Below, in pieces: positions 1 to 7,684 of a stretch of 64,000 bases of DNA. The position numbers and the translations under genes are program-made. The notes under the pieces were generated by a model. The model did no database searches and was not told the origin of the DNA. It saw only the letters and a program-made list of their open reading frames with translations. Position 1 is the stretch's first letter; every line of letters begins with the position of its first letter. The stretch comes from an uncultured Lewinella sp. GTDB lineage: Bacteria; Bacteroidota; Bacteroidia; Chitinophagales; Saprospiraceae. The stretch covers positions 41,036 through 105,035 of the forward strand of contig CALMYQ010000052.1 of NCBI GenBank assembly GCA_937873655.1. The letters are read 5' to 3'.

Positions 1-2
1 TG

Positions 3-38
3 GAACAACTCTATTCAGCTGCGGACAACCCCGTCTGA
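3..38 (+). CDS. Possible C-terminal end of an upstream gene (partial)
   Basis: From the left edge one forward frame reads EQLYSAADNPV and then a TGA stop at 36-38, seven bases before the stop of the convergent membrane-protein gene. The tight tail-to-tail fit suggests a real gene end entering from outside the window. Only 11 codons are visible, so neither function nor reality can be established. Confidence 0.3.
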   Translation, partial: EQLYSAADNPV

Positions 39-44
39 ACGTAA

Positions 45-1907
45 CTATTCTGCCTTTGGTTTGTTTTTCCATACTTCAACCGCAAAATCATCCACATAAA
101 CGGGCTGCTGCTGCAACTCGACGTAAACCTGAAGTTTGTCGTTCTCCCGGGCGTCAATGGGTATCCGGTAATAAAAATCCACCAACCCCCATTCACCGCT
201 TTTTCCGCCCCACAGGCTGGATTCAGGATTGTCCAATTTATTATCGATCCGAACCCGGATGGTTTTGACGGGTTTTCCTTTTTTGTCCAGCCGGCAAAAA
301 AAAGAGGGCATCAGGTACCATGGGAATTCTTTTACGTCTTTCTTGCACCAAGCCTTGATCCGGACATAGTCGCCGGCCTGAACACCCATTTCATACAATT
401 GGCGGTCGACAAGCGGAAAGAGATCGTTCCCTGTTCCCGGAACCAGCTTTAGCCCGTGCTCGCTGTTAAATACCCCCGGATGGATTACATACGCGGAATC
501 AGGCCCCGGTATTTCGAAATCCTTCCAGATGGGAACGCCTGTCATGGCCAGCCGGCTGGTGTCCGGTTGGATCTCCCCGGAATCAAAGGCGATCAGTATG
601 CTTTTATCCATTTTGGTTTTTCCAAAGGTCGACCAGTAATAGCCGGCTTTGCCGAATTCAGGCCAGAGTATGCCCCGGGCGTGTTGCCAGGTCTGGAATA
701 TATTAAGGGCAATGCAAAACACGATGAATGCGCTAACCAGGATCTTCATGCCCCATTGCCGCAAATTGTAATGGAGAAACCAGGCTATTGGAAAAGCCAG
801 CAAAGGCGCGGCTTCCACCATGGGCCTCGAACCGATCTCGTTGATATAATACCCGCACCACCAACTGTAGGCGAAATAAACGTGCAAGGGGAAAAATACC
901 AGGACCGGGATCAACCAGTTTCTTTGACGGGCAAGATAAATCAGGCCGAACAATGATAGGATCATTACGGGAGAGTAGGGGAGCCAGCCGTTCTGGAATC
1001 CGAACAATCCCGGGCCGATCTTTGGCCGGCTGAAGTAGAACCTCTCCTCGCCGTAGCTGTAAAACAGCCAATGCCCGGATGAGATTTTCCAGTAAAGCAT
1101 TTGAATGAGCCCGCAAAGAACAAAAGACGCTGCTGCCAAGCCGATCAGCTTTATATTGGACCGCAAAACAAGCCATTGCGTTTTCAGGTTGCGTTCCATC
1201 CCAAGCCCGTAAAACAGCGGAATGGCCAGGCAAACGAATTCGACCGGCCGGATCAGCGTGATCATCCCGGCACTGAATCCGATCATCAGGGCCGTATTTT
1301 TTGCAGGAGACCGGTAGAATTGCCAGGTCGCATAGATCAGCAGGCAATACAAGGAAAACAGGTAACTGTGCGCCATCGGCCCCCTGAATACTTCAAAGTG
1401 AAAGACGATACTCCCCAATGTAACGGCCAGAATGGTCAGGCCCGCGATTTTCGGACCGACTTCGGACCGCAATACCTTGAAAAGCAAAGGCAGTCCCAGG
1501 AAAAAATAAAATAAATTAGCCAGGTGAATCCAGAATACATAAGGTGTGGAATAGCCGTCCCGGGGATAACCGAGCACCACCGCTGCCAGGTGGCCGATCA
1601 GGAAGAACGGCAGCTCCATTATGGCAACCCCTGAGGTGTACTTGTTGACATAATGCCCGTTGTCGGCCAGGGTCAACACATCTCCGCGCCCGGGCAGGGT
1701 CGGCTTTTCGTCCTTCACGTAATTGAATCGCGCAAGATAGGTGTTTCGCATATCGCCGATATCGCCGTAAAGGAACAAGGCAGGCAAGTAAGCATAATAC
1801 CCCCATCCGTCACCGCCGACAGCAATATTGACCGGCCAGCGCTTGTAGTAAAAAAAGGCCGTGATGTAAATTATTCCGATCACCAATAAAATAAAACGGA
1901 ACCGCAT
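45..1907 (-). CDS. Polytopic membrane protein with C-terminal beta domain (GT-C-like, function unknown)
   Basis: A 620-residue protein with about ten hydrophobic segments. The first helix is followed by a loop containing GGDGWGYYAYLPALF, an arrangement reminiscent of GT-C membrane glycosyltransferases, where an acidic residue sits in the first periplasmic loop; this resemblance is inference only. The last ~180 residues are soluble and beta-rich and end in VYVDDFAVEVW, like a jelly-roll carbohydrate-binding module. The ATG at 1907 is chosen over a TTG at 1940 because a TACTTTTG promoter element (1928-1935) covers the region between them. It is divergent from the TraB/GumN gene. No family is recognised with confidence. 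Confidence 0.85.
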   Translation of the reverse strand: MRFRFILLVIGIIYITAFFYYKRWPVNIAVGGDGWGYYAYLPALFLYGDIGDMRNTYLARFNYVKDEKPTLPGRGDVLTLADNGHYVNKYTSGVAIMELPFFLIGHLAAVVLGYPRDGYSTPYVFWIHLANLFYFFLGLPLLFKVLRSEVGPKIAGLTILAVTLGSIVFHFEVFRGPMAHSYLFSLYCLLIYATWQFYRSPAKNTALMIGFSAGMITLIRPVEFVCLAIPLFYGLGMERNLKTQWLVLRSNIKLIGLAAASFVLCGLIQMLYWKISSGHWLFYSYGEERFYFSRPKIGPGLFGFQNGWLPYSPVMILSLFGLIYLARQRNWLIPVLVFFPLHVYFAYSWWCGYYINEIGSRPMVEAAPLLAFPIAWFLHYNLRQWGMKILVSAFIVFCIALNIFQTWQHARGILWPEFGKAGYYWSTFGKTKMDKSILIAFDSGEIQPDTSRLAMTGVPIWKDFEIPGPDSAYVIHPGVFNSEHGLKLVPGTGNDLFPLVDRQLYEMGVQAGDYVRIKAWCKKDVKEFPWYLMPSFFCRLDKKGKPVKTIRVRIDNKLDNPESSLWGGKSGEWGLVDFYYRIPIDARENDKLQVYVELQQQPVYVDDFAVEVWKNKPKAE

Positions 1908-1927
1908 ACGATATTTGTAGTACGGAA

Positions 1928-1935
1928 CAAAAGTA
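1928..1935 (-). promoter_or_regulatory. Bacteroidota -7 element TACTTTTG
   Basis: A perfect TAnnTTTG match on the minus strand. Transcription would begin around 1921, giving a short leader before ATG 1907. The -33 box is poor (GTTTC about 20 bases upstream). Confidence 0.5.
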
Positions 1936-2003
1936 ACCAAAGGCCGTCAAGGCGTGAAACCCTGCGGCCTAAACTTTGTTTTTAACAAAAAATACGGTTT
2001 AAC

Positions 2004-2906
2004 ATGCGAAATTACCTGACCATCTTGCTGGTTTTAGTCCTTGGGTTCAACGCGCTTCAGGCTCAAACGGCTTATGAGCCTTCCGAAAAATCGCTCCTCT
2101 GGGAAATTTCGGGCAAATCCCTGGAATCGCCCTCCTTCCTTTTCGGCACCATACACCTGATCCCGAAATCGGATTACTTCTTTACCGAAACCATGGAATC
2201 CACCTTCAAAAAGGCCAAACAGGTGACTTTCGAGATCGATATGGAGGAAATGAACGACATGTCCGCCATGTTCTCCATGATCGGTAAAATGTATATGGCC
2301 GACGGTAAAAAACTGCGCGACCTCCTCTCAACAGAAGACTACGAAAAGGTCAAAACCCATTTCGACGGCATGGGCCTTCCGTTTGCTTTCCTGGAAAGGG
2401 TCAAACCCATGTTCCTCTCCGTAATGACCGATCCGGATGCCATGACCCTGCAAATGGACGGCGGTGATGACGGCGGCATGCTTTCTTATGAAATGCAACT
2501 CACCGAAATGGCCCAAAATCAGGACAAGGATATTCAAGGCCTTGAAACCATGGACTTTCAGATGAGCCTCTTCGACAGCATTCCCTACGACGCACAGGCC
2601 CAAATGCTGGTCAAAGCCATTGATGCTGAAAAAGAGGACGGCGGCCAGCTCGATGACATGGTCAAGCTATACAAGCAACAGGATATTCAGTCCATGTATT
2701 CCATGATGAACACCGACGAAGGACTTGGCGGTTTTGACGATGTCCTCCTGCTTCGCCGCAACCGGAGCTGGATTCCGGTCATGGAAAAAATGATGAACCA
2801 GAATTCCACCTTTTTTGCAGTCGGCGCCGGCCACCTCGGCGGGCCCGAAGGCGTAGTCGCCTTGCTGCGAAAAGCCGGATATACGGTTACGGCGGTTAGT
2901 CATTAG
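2004..2906 (+). CDS. TraB/GumN family protein (secreted)
   Basis: A 300-residue protein with an N-terminal signal peptide ending near LQAQ (residue ~21). Two family hallmarks are visible: the N-terminal GTIHLIP motif following LWEISG, and the C-terminal AVGAGHLGGPEGVVALLRK motif. These GxxH and GAGH histidines are the conserved pair of the TraB/PrgY/GumN family, which is proposed to be a Tiki-like metalloprotease fold; activity in this protein is not shown. It is probably periplasmic or surface-located. A heptamer repeat array begins two bases after its stop codon. Confidence 0.9.
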   Translation: MRNYLTILLVLVLGFNALQAQTAYEPSEKSLLWEISGKSLESPSFLFGTIHLIPKSDYFFTETMESTFKKAKQVTFEIDMEEMNDMSAMFSMIGKMYMADGKKLRDLLSTEDYEKVKTHFDGMGLPFAFLERVKPMFLSVMTDPDAMTLQMDGGDDGGMLSYEMQLTEMAQNQDKDIQGLETMDFQMSLFDSIPYDAQAQMLVKAIDAEKEDGGQLDDMVKLYKQQDIQSMYSMMNTDEGLGGFDDVLLLRRNRSWIPVMEKMMNQNSTFFAVGAGHLGGPEGVVALLRKAGYTVTAVSH

Positions 2907-2908
2907 GT

Positions 2909-2999
2909 GTAAGTCGTAAGTTGTAAGTCGTAAGTTGTAAGTTGTAAGTTGTAAGTTGTAAGTCGTAAGTTGTAAGTCGTAAGTTGTAAGTCGTAAGTC
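2909..2999. repeat. Tandem array of 13 heptamers GTAAGTY
   Basis: Thirteen consecutive 7-bp units, GTAAGTC or GTAAGTT, run without interruption; only the last base of each unit varies and always as C/T. The array starts two bases after the TraB/GumN stop. Degenerate units continue to about 3050 after an inserted word, TCCTGAGCGCAGTCGAAGGA (3004-3023), a word type I remember as dispersed in bacterial genomes. There are no spacers, so this is not a CRISPR. Confidence 0.95.
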
Positions 3000-3084
3000 A
3001 GGGTCCTGAGCGCAGTCGAAGGATAAGTTGTAAGTCAACAGTTGTAAGTAGGATCCGTCCATATCGGAACTTTTGACGGACTAT

Positions 3085-3389
3085 CGACTAACGACGGCCT
3101 GTTCGCGCAACAACAATGGACTTCTCCGATTTGCATTCGCGCAATACCGATGCCTTTCCCCTGATTGAGCTGCCCAGAAAAGCGGTCCGTTAGGATCGAA
3201 ATACCTGTAGCACCCCGGCAACGACGTAAGCCACCGGCCCTACAGGCCGGGAACCCAATATTCGAACCAAGTGCTGCAGATATCGCGGGCCTACGGCCCG
3301 CGCTGGGAAATCCCGTTCAATCTTTACCCTTGGGCTCGCAGCCATTAAACATTGGTTCTTTGTTACAAACGCCGCTGCCATTTCGTTTC
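3085..3389. repeat. Non-coding spacer with two GC-rich hairpins, possible dispersed repeat
   Basis: This stretch lies between the two heptamer arrays and has no credible gene. It contains two short perfect inverted repeats: CCGGCC/GGCCGG (3234-3250) and GCGGGCC/GGCCCGC (3285-3301, loop TAC). The translated text, for example RDFPARAVGPRY, resembles spurious short ORFs from dispersed intergenic repeats. The repeat assignment rests on memory and is tentative. Confidence 0.4.
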
Positions 3390-3431
3390 TTTAACCTTTA
3401 ACCTTTAACCTTTAACCTTTAACCTTTAACC
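3390..3431. repeat. Tandem array of six heptamers TTTAACC
   Basis: Six perfect TTTAACC units end 13 bases before the stop codon (3445-3447) of the minus-strand NlpC/P60 gene. It has the same period as the GTAAGTY array at the other end of this convergent spacer but an unrelated word. Confidence 0.95.
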
Positions 3432-3444
3432 TTATGCCCCCTAT

Positions 3445-4668
3445 TCAATCCGCCAGCCTGACATCCTCAAGCCTACCAACACCGTTTTCGCCCGGCGTCA
3501 TGCGCCTTGCCCGCACCAGGGTCTCCAGCCGGTGAGGAGCGAAATCGATATCTCCCCGGCGGAGGCTCTGGATCCGTACGCCCGGATTATCGGCGCCGGA
3601 ATGGATCATTCGCCCCTCTCCGATATAAATGCCTACGTGGGTGATCTTTTCCTTTTGATCGGAAGTGGCCTTTCTCCCGAAAAACAGAAAATCGCCGGGA
3701 ACCAGATTGGCCAGGGTCGAATCGGTCGGCACTTCCTCGCCTGCGGTGACTTGCTGTGAGGCATCCCTGGGCAGCAACAACCCGTTGAGGTAATAAACGG
3801 TTTTGGTGAAGCCGCTGCAGTCCATGCCTTTCGGGGAGGCGCCGCCCCAGAGATAAGGCCTGCCGATGAAGGTATTGGCAGTGGCCAGTATATTGGCGGT
3901 AACGGGATCGCGGTCAGCAAGCCAATCCGTATAGGAGGTCAGTTCAGCGGCAGGCGCCCAGGCGGTGCGGCCGTCGGGGTACCCCAGGCGGGCCCAGTTG
4001 CCCTCCCGGCCCAGATCCAACAAGATATCTCCGGTCACCAGATCGCCCACTGGAAGGCTTCCCTGGTCGGGTTCGGAGCGGGCGATGCCGTAATCGGCTA
4101 TAAAGATAAGCCTGGAGGATTGCTGCCATTTTTCGGCTTCTTCTCTGGAAACGGCGATAAAGCCGCCCGGGTCAAGCCAACCCAGATACTGGTCGGGGGT
4201 CTGGATGAGCGACCATTCTCCTTCTTTTTTGTAGACCCTGATCACGGTACCGAGCAGGGCCTGGGTGGAGAGCTCTTTGGAATGGCCCGCCTCCGACCGG
4301 ATATTGCAAACCGATACGTTGACGATGCCCCAGGTTTTTTCGGCCAGATCGGCGGCGGGCAGCAGCGCGATGTTCAGCTCGGGCGCCGGGGTCATTTCCC
4401 AGGAGGCAACGGCTTTCTTCAGGGCTTCCAGGGCGCCGGCTTGGTTGGTCTGGCCGTTCAGCATCCATTTCTTGTCGACCCATTCCGGAGTAACCTCAAA
4501 TATCGCTACCCTTTTATCCGGAGCGAATTCCATTTTCAGGGCATCCAGATCCTGTTGGGCCGGGATGGGGAAGGCGGCGGTAGGCTGTTTACAACCGGAC
4601 AGCCCGAGGCAAAGCAGCAAAAGGCCGAAGAAGAAAGAAGGGCTGAGCAACCGGATTGGTGACATCAT
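3445..4668 (-). CDS. NlpC/P60 family cell-wall endopeptidase, lipoprotein
   Basis: A 407-residue protein. NlpC/P60 enzymes are cysteine peptidases that cut peptidoglycan stem peptides, typically gamma-D-glutamyl-diamino-acid bonds. The sequence starts with a hydrophobic segment and lipobox LSGC (Cys26), so it is probably an outer- or inner-membrane lipoprotein. The middle contains two SH3-like regions (VIRVYKKEGEWSLIQT... and LLDLGREGNWARLGYPDG). The catalytic domain carries GMDCSGF (Cys284) and THVGIYIG (His344). The ATG at 4668 is chosen because it directly precedes the lipoprotein signal; an upstream in-frame extension to 4980 is low complexity and overlaps the next gene. Confidence 0.92.
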   Translation of the reverse strand: MMSPIRLLSPSFFFGLLLLCLGLSGCKQPTAAFPIPAQQDLDALKMEFAPDKRVAIFEVTPEWVDKKWMLNGQTNQAGALEALKKAVASWEMTPAPELNIALLPAADLAEKTWGIVNVSVCNIRSEAGHSKELSTQALLGTVIRVYKKEGEWSLIQTPDQYLGWLDPGGFIAVSREEAEKWQQSSRLIFIADYGIARSEPDQGSLPVGDLVTGDILLDLGREGNWARLGYPDGRTAWAPAAELTSYTDWLADRDPVTANILATANTFIGRPYLWGGASPKGMDCSGFTKTVYYLNGLLLPRDASQQVTAGEEVPTDSTLANLVPGDFLFFGRKATSDQKEKITHVGIYIGEGRMIHSGADNPGVRIQSLRRGDIDFAPHRLETLVRARRMTPGENGVGRLEDVRLAD

Positions 4669-4778
4669 AATGAGGCATTTACCGGCCAATTTAGTTGAAT
4701 CCCCTGAAAATTCAAGAGCCGGGCGGAATTTTATCCGACCGGCTCTTTGGAAGCGTGTTTGAAAAGGTTTGTAAAGAA

Positions 4779-4797
4779 TCGGGTCTTGAGATCCCGA
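4779..4797 (-). terminator. Hairpin terminator of the beta-helix gene
   Basis: TCGGGTCT and AGATCCCGA form a stem with one bulge and a two-base loop, just after the minus-strand stop at 4805. On that strand it is followed by TTCTTTAC. Confidence 0.5.
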
Positions 4798-4804
4798 GGG
4801 TATT

Positions 4805-5809
4805 TTATTTGTTGCCTCTGATGGTAAAGCTACCGGTAGAAGCGGTGCTGTTGGCTTGAGCGTGGGTGCTGGGCTGACCGGCTGTTGTTCCGTTGTCCGT
4901 TTGCAGCGCTGCGATATTTTCTTCGATCCGGCAACCGTTGAGGATGGAGCTGCAAGCGCCCCGGCCTTTGCGGATGTCATAAGTAGCGCCGGTAGCGCCG
5001 CCGCTGACCATCGAAGAATTGTTGATAAAGATGCAATTGAGGAAAAGCGGGCGGGTGGTGCCGTTGTTTACGGTATTGTAAACGCTGCCGCCGTAGCTTG
5101 CGATGTTGCCTTCAAAGCTGCAATCCCGGATTTGAGGGGTGCACTGACCGTCCTGACCGTCGTTGTAGATGGCGCCGCCGTCCATATGGGCTTTGTTTTG
5201 GGTGAATTGGCAATTCAGGATGGACGGGCTGCATTTTTGGGTGCCGGCGAAGTTGAACATGGCGGCGCCCCAGTTGGCCAGGTTGCCCCGGAATGCGCAG
5301 TTGCGGATCGTAGGGGAAGCGGATTCGTTGTACCAGGCGGCGCCGCTGGTAGCTGCTTCGCCTACGCGGCCGATTGCGTCGGCGTTGCCGCCCGTGATGA
5401 TAAAGCCGTCAACGATGGTTTGGCTGCTAACGTTTTTGGCTGTCACTACGGTGTAAACATTGTCAGATACCTGATTTTTGGCGCCGATTTCGCCGCTCAG
5501 AATGGTAGGATTGGAGGAGATATTGCGATCATCCAGGCTGGATTCGATTCCGGTGAAGCCACCGAAGAGGGAAACACCCTCAACCAGTTGGAAGGTTGCG
5601 TAGCGATCCGTACCGGTAGTCGGCGTATGTACGCCGGATGCTACCCAGATCTCGTCGCCTGCCTTTGCAATTGAAAGTGCGTATTGAAGATTCGTAGCAG
5701 TTGCCCAGGAAATTCCATTTCCGGAACCGCCTTCTTTTACGTGGATCGTTCTTGCATGTAGCGGTAAACATGCAATCGCCAAAACCCAAATTGCCAAACC
5801 CTTTTTCAC
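4805..5809 (-). CDS. Secreted Pmp-like parallel beta-helix protein, possibly truncated
   Basis: A 334-residue protein starting at GTG 5809, with a signal peptide of about 19 residues (cleavage near LHA). Residues ~150-300 hold at least four repeats with the pattern C-x-F-x-x-N-x-A-x-x-G-G, as in NCQFTQNKAHMDGGAIYN and DCSFEGNIASYGGSVYN. This is the signature of polymorphic-outer-membrane-protein-type right-handed beta-helices. Related Bacteroidota proteins normally end with a T9SS sorting domain; here the chain stops at SFTIRGNK with no such domain, so it may be truncated, or be released or retained differently. Function unknown; adhesion or a structural role is the usual guess. Confidence 0.85.
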   Translation of the reverse strand: MKKGLAIWVLAIACLPLHARTIHVKEGGSGNGISWATATNLQYALSIAKAGDEIWVASGVHTPTTGTDRYATFQLVEGVSLFGGFTGIESSLDDRNISSNPTILSGEIGAKNQVSDNVYTVVTAKNVSSQTIVDGFIITGGNADAIGRVGEAATSGAAWYNESASPTIRNCAFRGNLANWGAAMFNFAGTQKCSPSILNCQFTQNKAHMDGGAIYNDGQDGQCTPQIRDCSFEGNIASYGGSVYNTVNNGTTRPLFLNCIFINNSSMVSGGATGATYDIRKGRGACSSILNGCRIEENIAALQTDNGTTAGQPSTHAQANSTASTGSFTIRGNK

Positions 5810-6298
5810 GGTGTCTCTTTTTGAAGTTGGATTGAAAAAACAAATTCCAGCGTTCTTTCAACATCGTTGCAAAAAACAAGCCAAAGCAAGTCCGCAACGC
5901 TGAGAATGAAGCGATCAAAAAGAAAGGCAAAATGTTTTGGGTATGATCTCAAGGTTTATCAGGCCTTAAGATACACGGGATTGTTGGTTGTCAAATAATA
6001 AATCAAACGCCCGGATCTCTCCGGAAAAAAATTGGGATTGAAAAAAAATAGTCAATATGGCTTTTAGGGTTGTGCCGTTGGGGACGGCGACTAAAGACGA
6101 TTGCAATTGGATGGATAAGGGATTGTAAAAACAAATAAACGTAATTCTTTTGGATTGCATTGCAATGATAGGGCGATATTTTTGATCTGCCAAACTTTTT
6201 TTATTCTTTCATGGGCAGAATTTTTATATGGTATCGTTTTGTGAGAAAACGGTCAATTTCTTTCGGGAATGGTGAATTTGATCTAAAAACCGGTCCGT
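5810..6298. other. Gene-free AT-rich spacer
   Basis: About 490 bases between the divergent beta-helix gene and the PorP operon promoter. It contains a short palindrome GCCGT/ACGGC around 6075-6090 and many A/T tracts. A 75-codon minus-strand frame (5966-6193) has no recognisable features. I see no supported gene or RNA. Confidence 0.5.
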
Positions 6299-6332
6299 TT
6301 TGAATCAAAATTAAATTTTATACGTATCTTTC
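6299..6332 (+). promoter_or_regulatory. Putative promoter of the PorP-OmpA-adhesin operon
   Basis: TTTG at 6299-6302 and TATCTTTC at 6325-6332 are separated by 22 bases, close to the Bacteroidota TTTG/TAnnTTTG pattern with one mismatch at the end. The transcript would have a ~200-base leader before ATG 6539. Confidence 0.5.
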
Positions 6333-6538
6333 CGCAGATAAAGTTGTGTTATTTCCCCCCTTGAAACAGGCACGCGAGGACTAGTTCCTTGAGGGTCTGT
6401 TTAATAGAAGCTTAAAAAAGAGCATATCTGCTATCTATCTGCCGTTTCATCGCTGTGGTTCATAAGGCTGTTTATTGGTGATCAATGCAAGTTTGCTGAT
6501 AAATGCCTATATTTCGGAAATCCTAAATTTATAATACC

Positions 6539-7651
6539 ATGAACGTTCAGTACATATCCCAAAACTATTTGCAATTGTACGCCTTTAAAAAACGCAAAGA
6601 TTTGAAACAGATTTACCTGCTTTTGGCCCTGCTGTTCGCAGGAACCTTAAGTGCGCAAGACATCCACTACTCCCAATTCTACAACGCTCCTTTTGTTCTG
6701 AACCCTGGCCTGACAGGGATTTTTGGCGGAGATGTAAGAGTCACCGGAAATTTTCGCAACCAATGGCACCGGGTCCCCGTGGATTATACCACCTTCTCCG
6801 CAGCCGTAGATATGAACTTCATCAACCGGACCGCCAGGAAAGGATTCTTCTCCGGCGGCCTGGCATTTACCCGGGACCAGGCCGGCTATTCCAAGCTGCA
6901 ACTCGTCAACCTGGGCCTCAACGGCTCCTACACCCGCGCCTTCGACGATAACTTCTTCGGAACCATCGGCGCCCAATTAGGGGTCAACAGCCGGCGGTTC
7001 AAAACCGACCAGCTTTCCTTCGATGAGCAGTTCGACCAATACCAGGGCGTGTACATCCCCGGATCGCCGACCGGAGAGAATTTTACCAATACCAGCAATT
7101 TTTTCCTCGACTTCGGCCTGGGCATCAACTTCAGGGTCCAGGAACTGAAACGCAACCAACTGGTCGACTTGCTCACCAAGCGGTCGAAACTGGATTTCGG
7201 GATCGGCGTGTTCCACCTGAACCAGCCCGACCAGGCTTTCTTCGCCGGGGAAAAGGTCAAACTCCCCATGCGATTCAGCCCTTACCTCATGGGAGTCCTG
7301 CAACTCAGCAGCAGCCTTGATCTGGCCGGCAATGTTTACGGCCAATTCCAGACCGTCTACCAGGAATACCTGGGCATGCTCGGCCTGAATATCCATCTCA
7401 GCCGGACCCTCGGCCGGCAATTTGCCGTGCAACCCGGACTTGGGTACAGGTTCAACAACGTGTTCGGCGATGCCTGGATTCCGAATATCCAAGCCACTTA
7501 CAACAATTGGCGGGTAGGGTTCAGTTATGACCTTAACCGTTCGGATTTTAAAGTGGCAACGGACCGCCGCGGCGGGCCCGAAGTGTCGATCCGGTACATC
7601 TTCCGATCTGTGCCGGCATTGCCTTACTTTAAATTCTGCCCCCTGATCTGA
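6539..7651 (+). CDS. PorP/SprF family type IX secretion membrane protein
   Basis: A 370-residue outer-membrane beta-barrel-like protein with a signal peptide ending near TLSAQ (residue ~40). The mature N-terminus DIHYSQFYNAPFVLNPGL, followed by GNFRNQW and a series of glycine/aromatic beta strands, is the classic start of the PorP/SprF family. Members of this family accompany T9SS cargo with type B C-terminal domains and are thought to help anchor or export it at the surface. The gene opens a four-gene run (gaps 33, 32 and 12 bases) with an OmpA protein and a giant adhesin, so it most likely partners that adhesin rather than being the core secretion PorP. Confidence 0.93.
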   Translation: MNVQYISQNYLQLYAFKKRKDLKQIYLLLALLFAGTLSAQDIHYSQFYNAPFVLNPGLTGIFGGDVRVTGNFRNQWHRVPVDYTTFSAAVDMNFINRTARKGFFSGGLAFTRDQAGYSKLQLVNLGLNGSYTRAFDDNFFGTIGAQLGVNSRRFKTDQLSFDEQFDQYQGVYIPGSPTGENFTNTSNFFLDFGLGINFRVQELKRNQLVDLLTKRSKLDFGIGVFHLNQPDQAFFAGEKVKLPMRFSPYLMGVLQLSSSLDLAGNVYGQFQTVYQEYLGMLGLNIHLSRTLGRQFAVQPGLGYRFNNVFGDAWIPNIQATYNNWRVGFSYDLNRSDFKVATDRRGGPEVSIRYIFRSVPALPYFKFCPLI

Positions 7652-7684
7652 TCATTTTCCCAAATTACCGTTTTTCTTACCCGC

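Noticed and set aside
2667..3062. 131-codon minus-strand frame with repeated LTTYDLQLTTYNL text
   Set aside because: It is the translation of the GTAAGTY heptamer array plus the antisense of the TraB/GumN gene.
2909..3431. CRISPR array
   Set aside because: The units are 7 bp and contiguous with no unique spacers, and no cas gene is present.
5966..6193. 75-codon minus-strand frame in the 5.8-6.5 kb spacer
   Set aside because: Low-complexity AT-rich translation, no motif or context; more likely chance.
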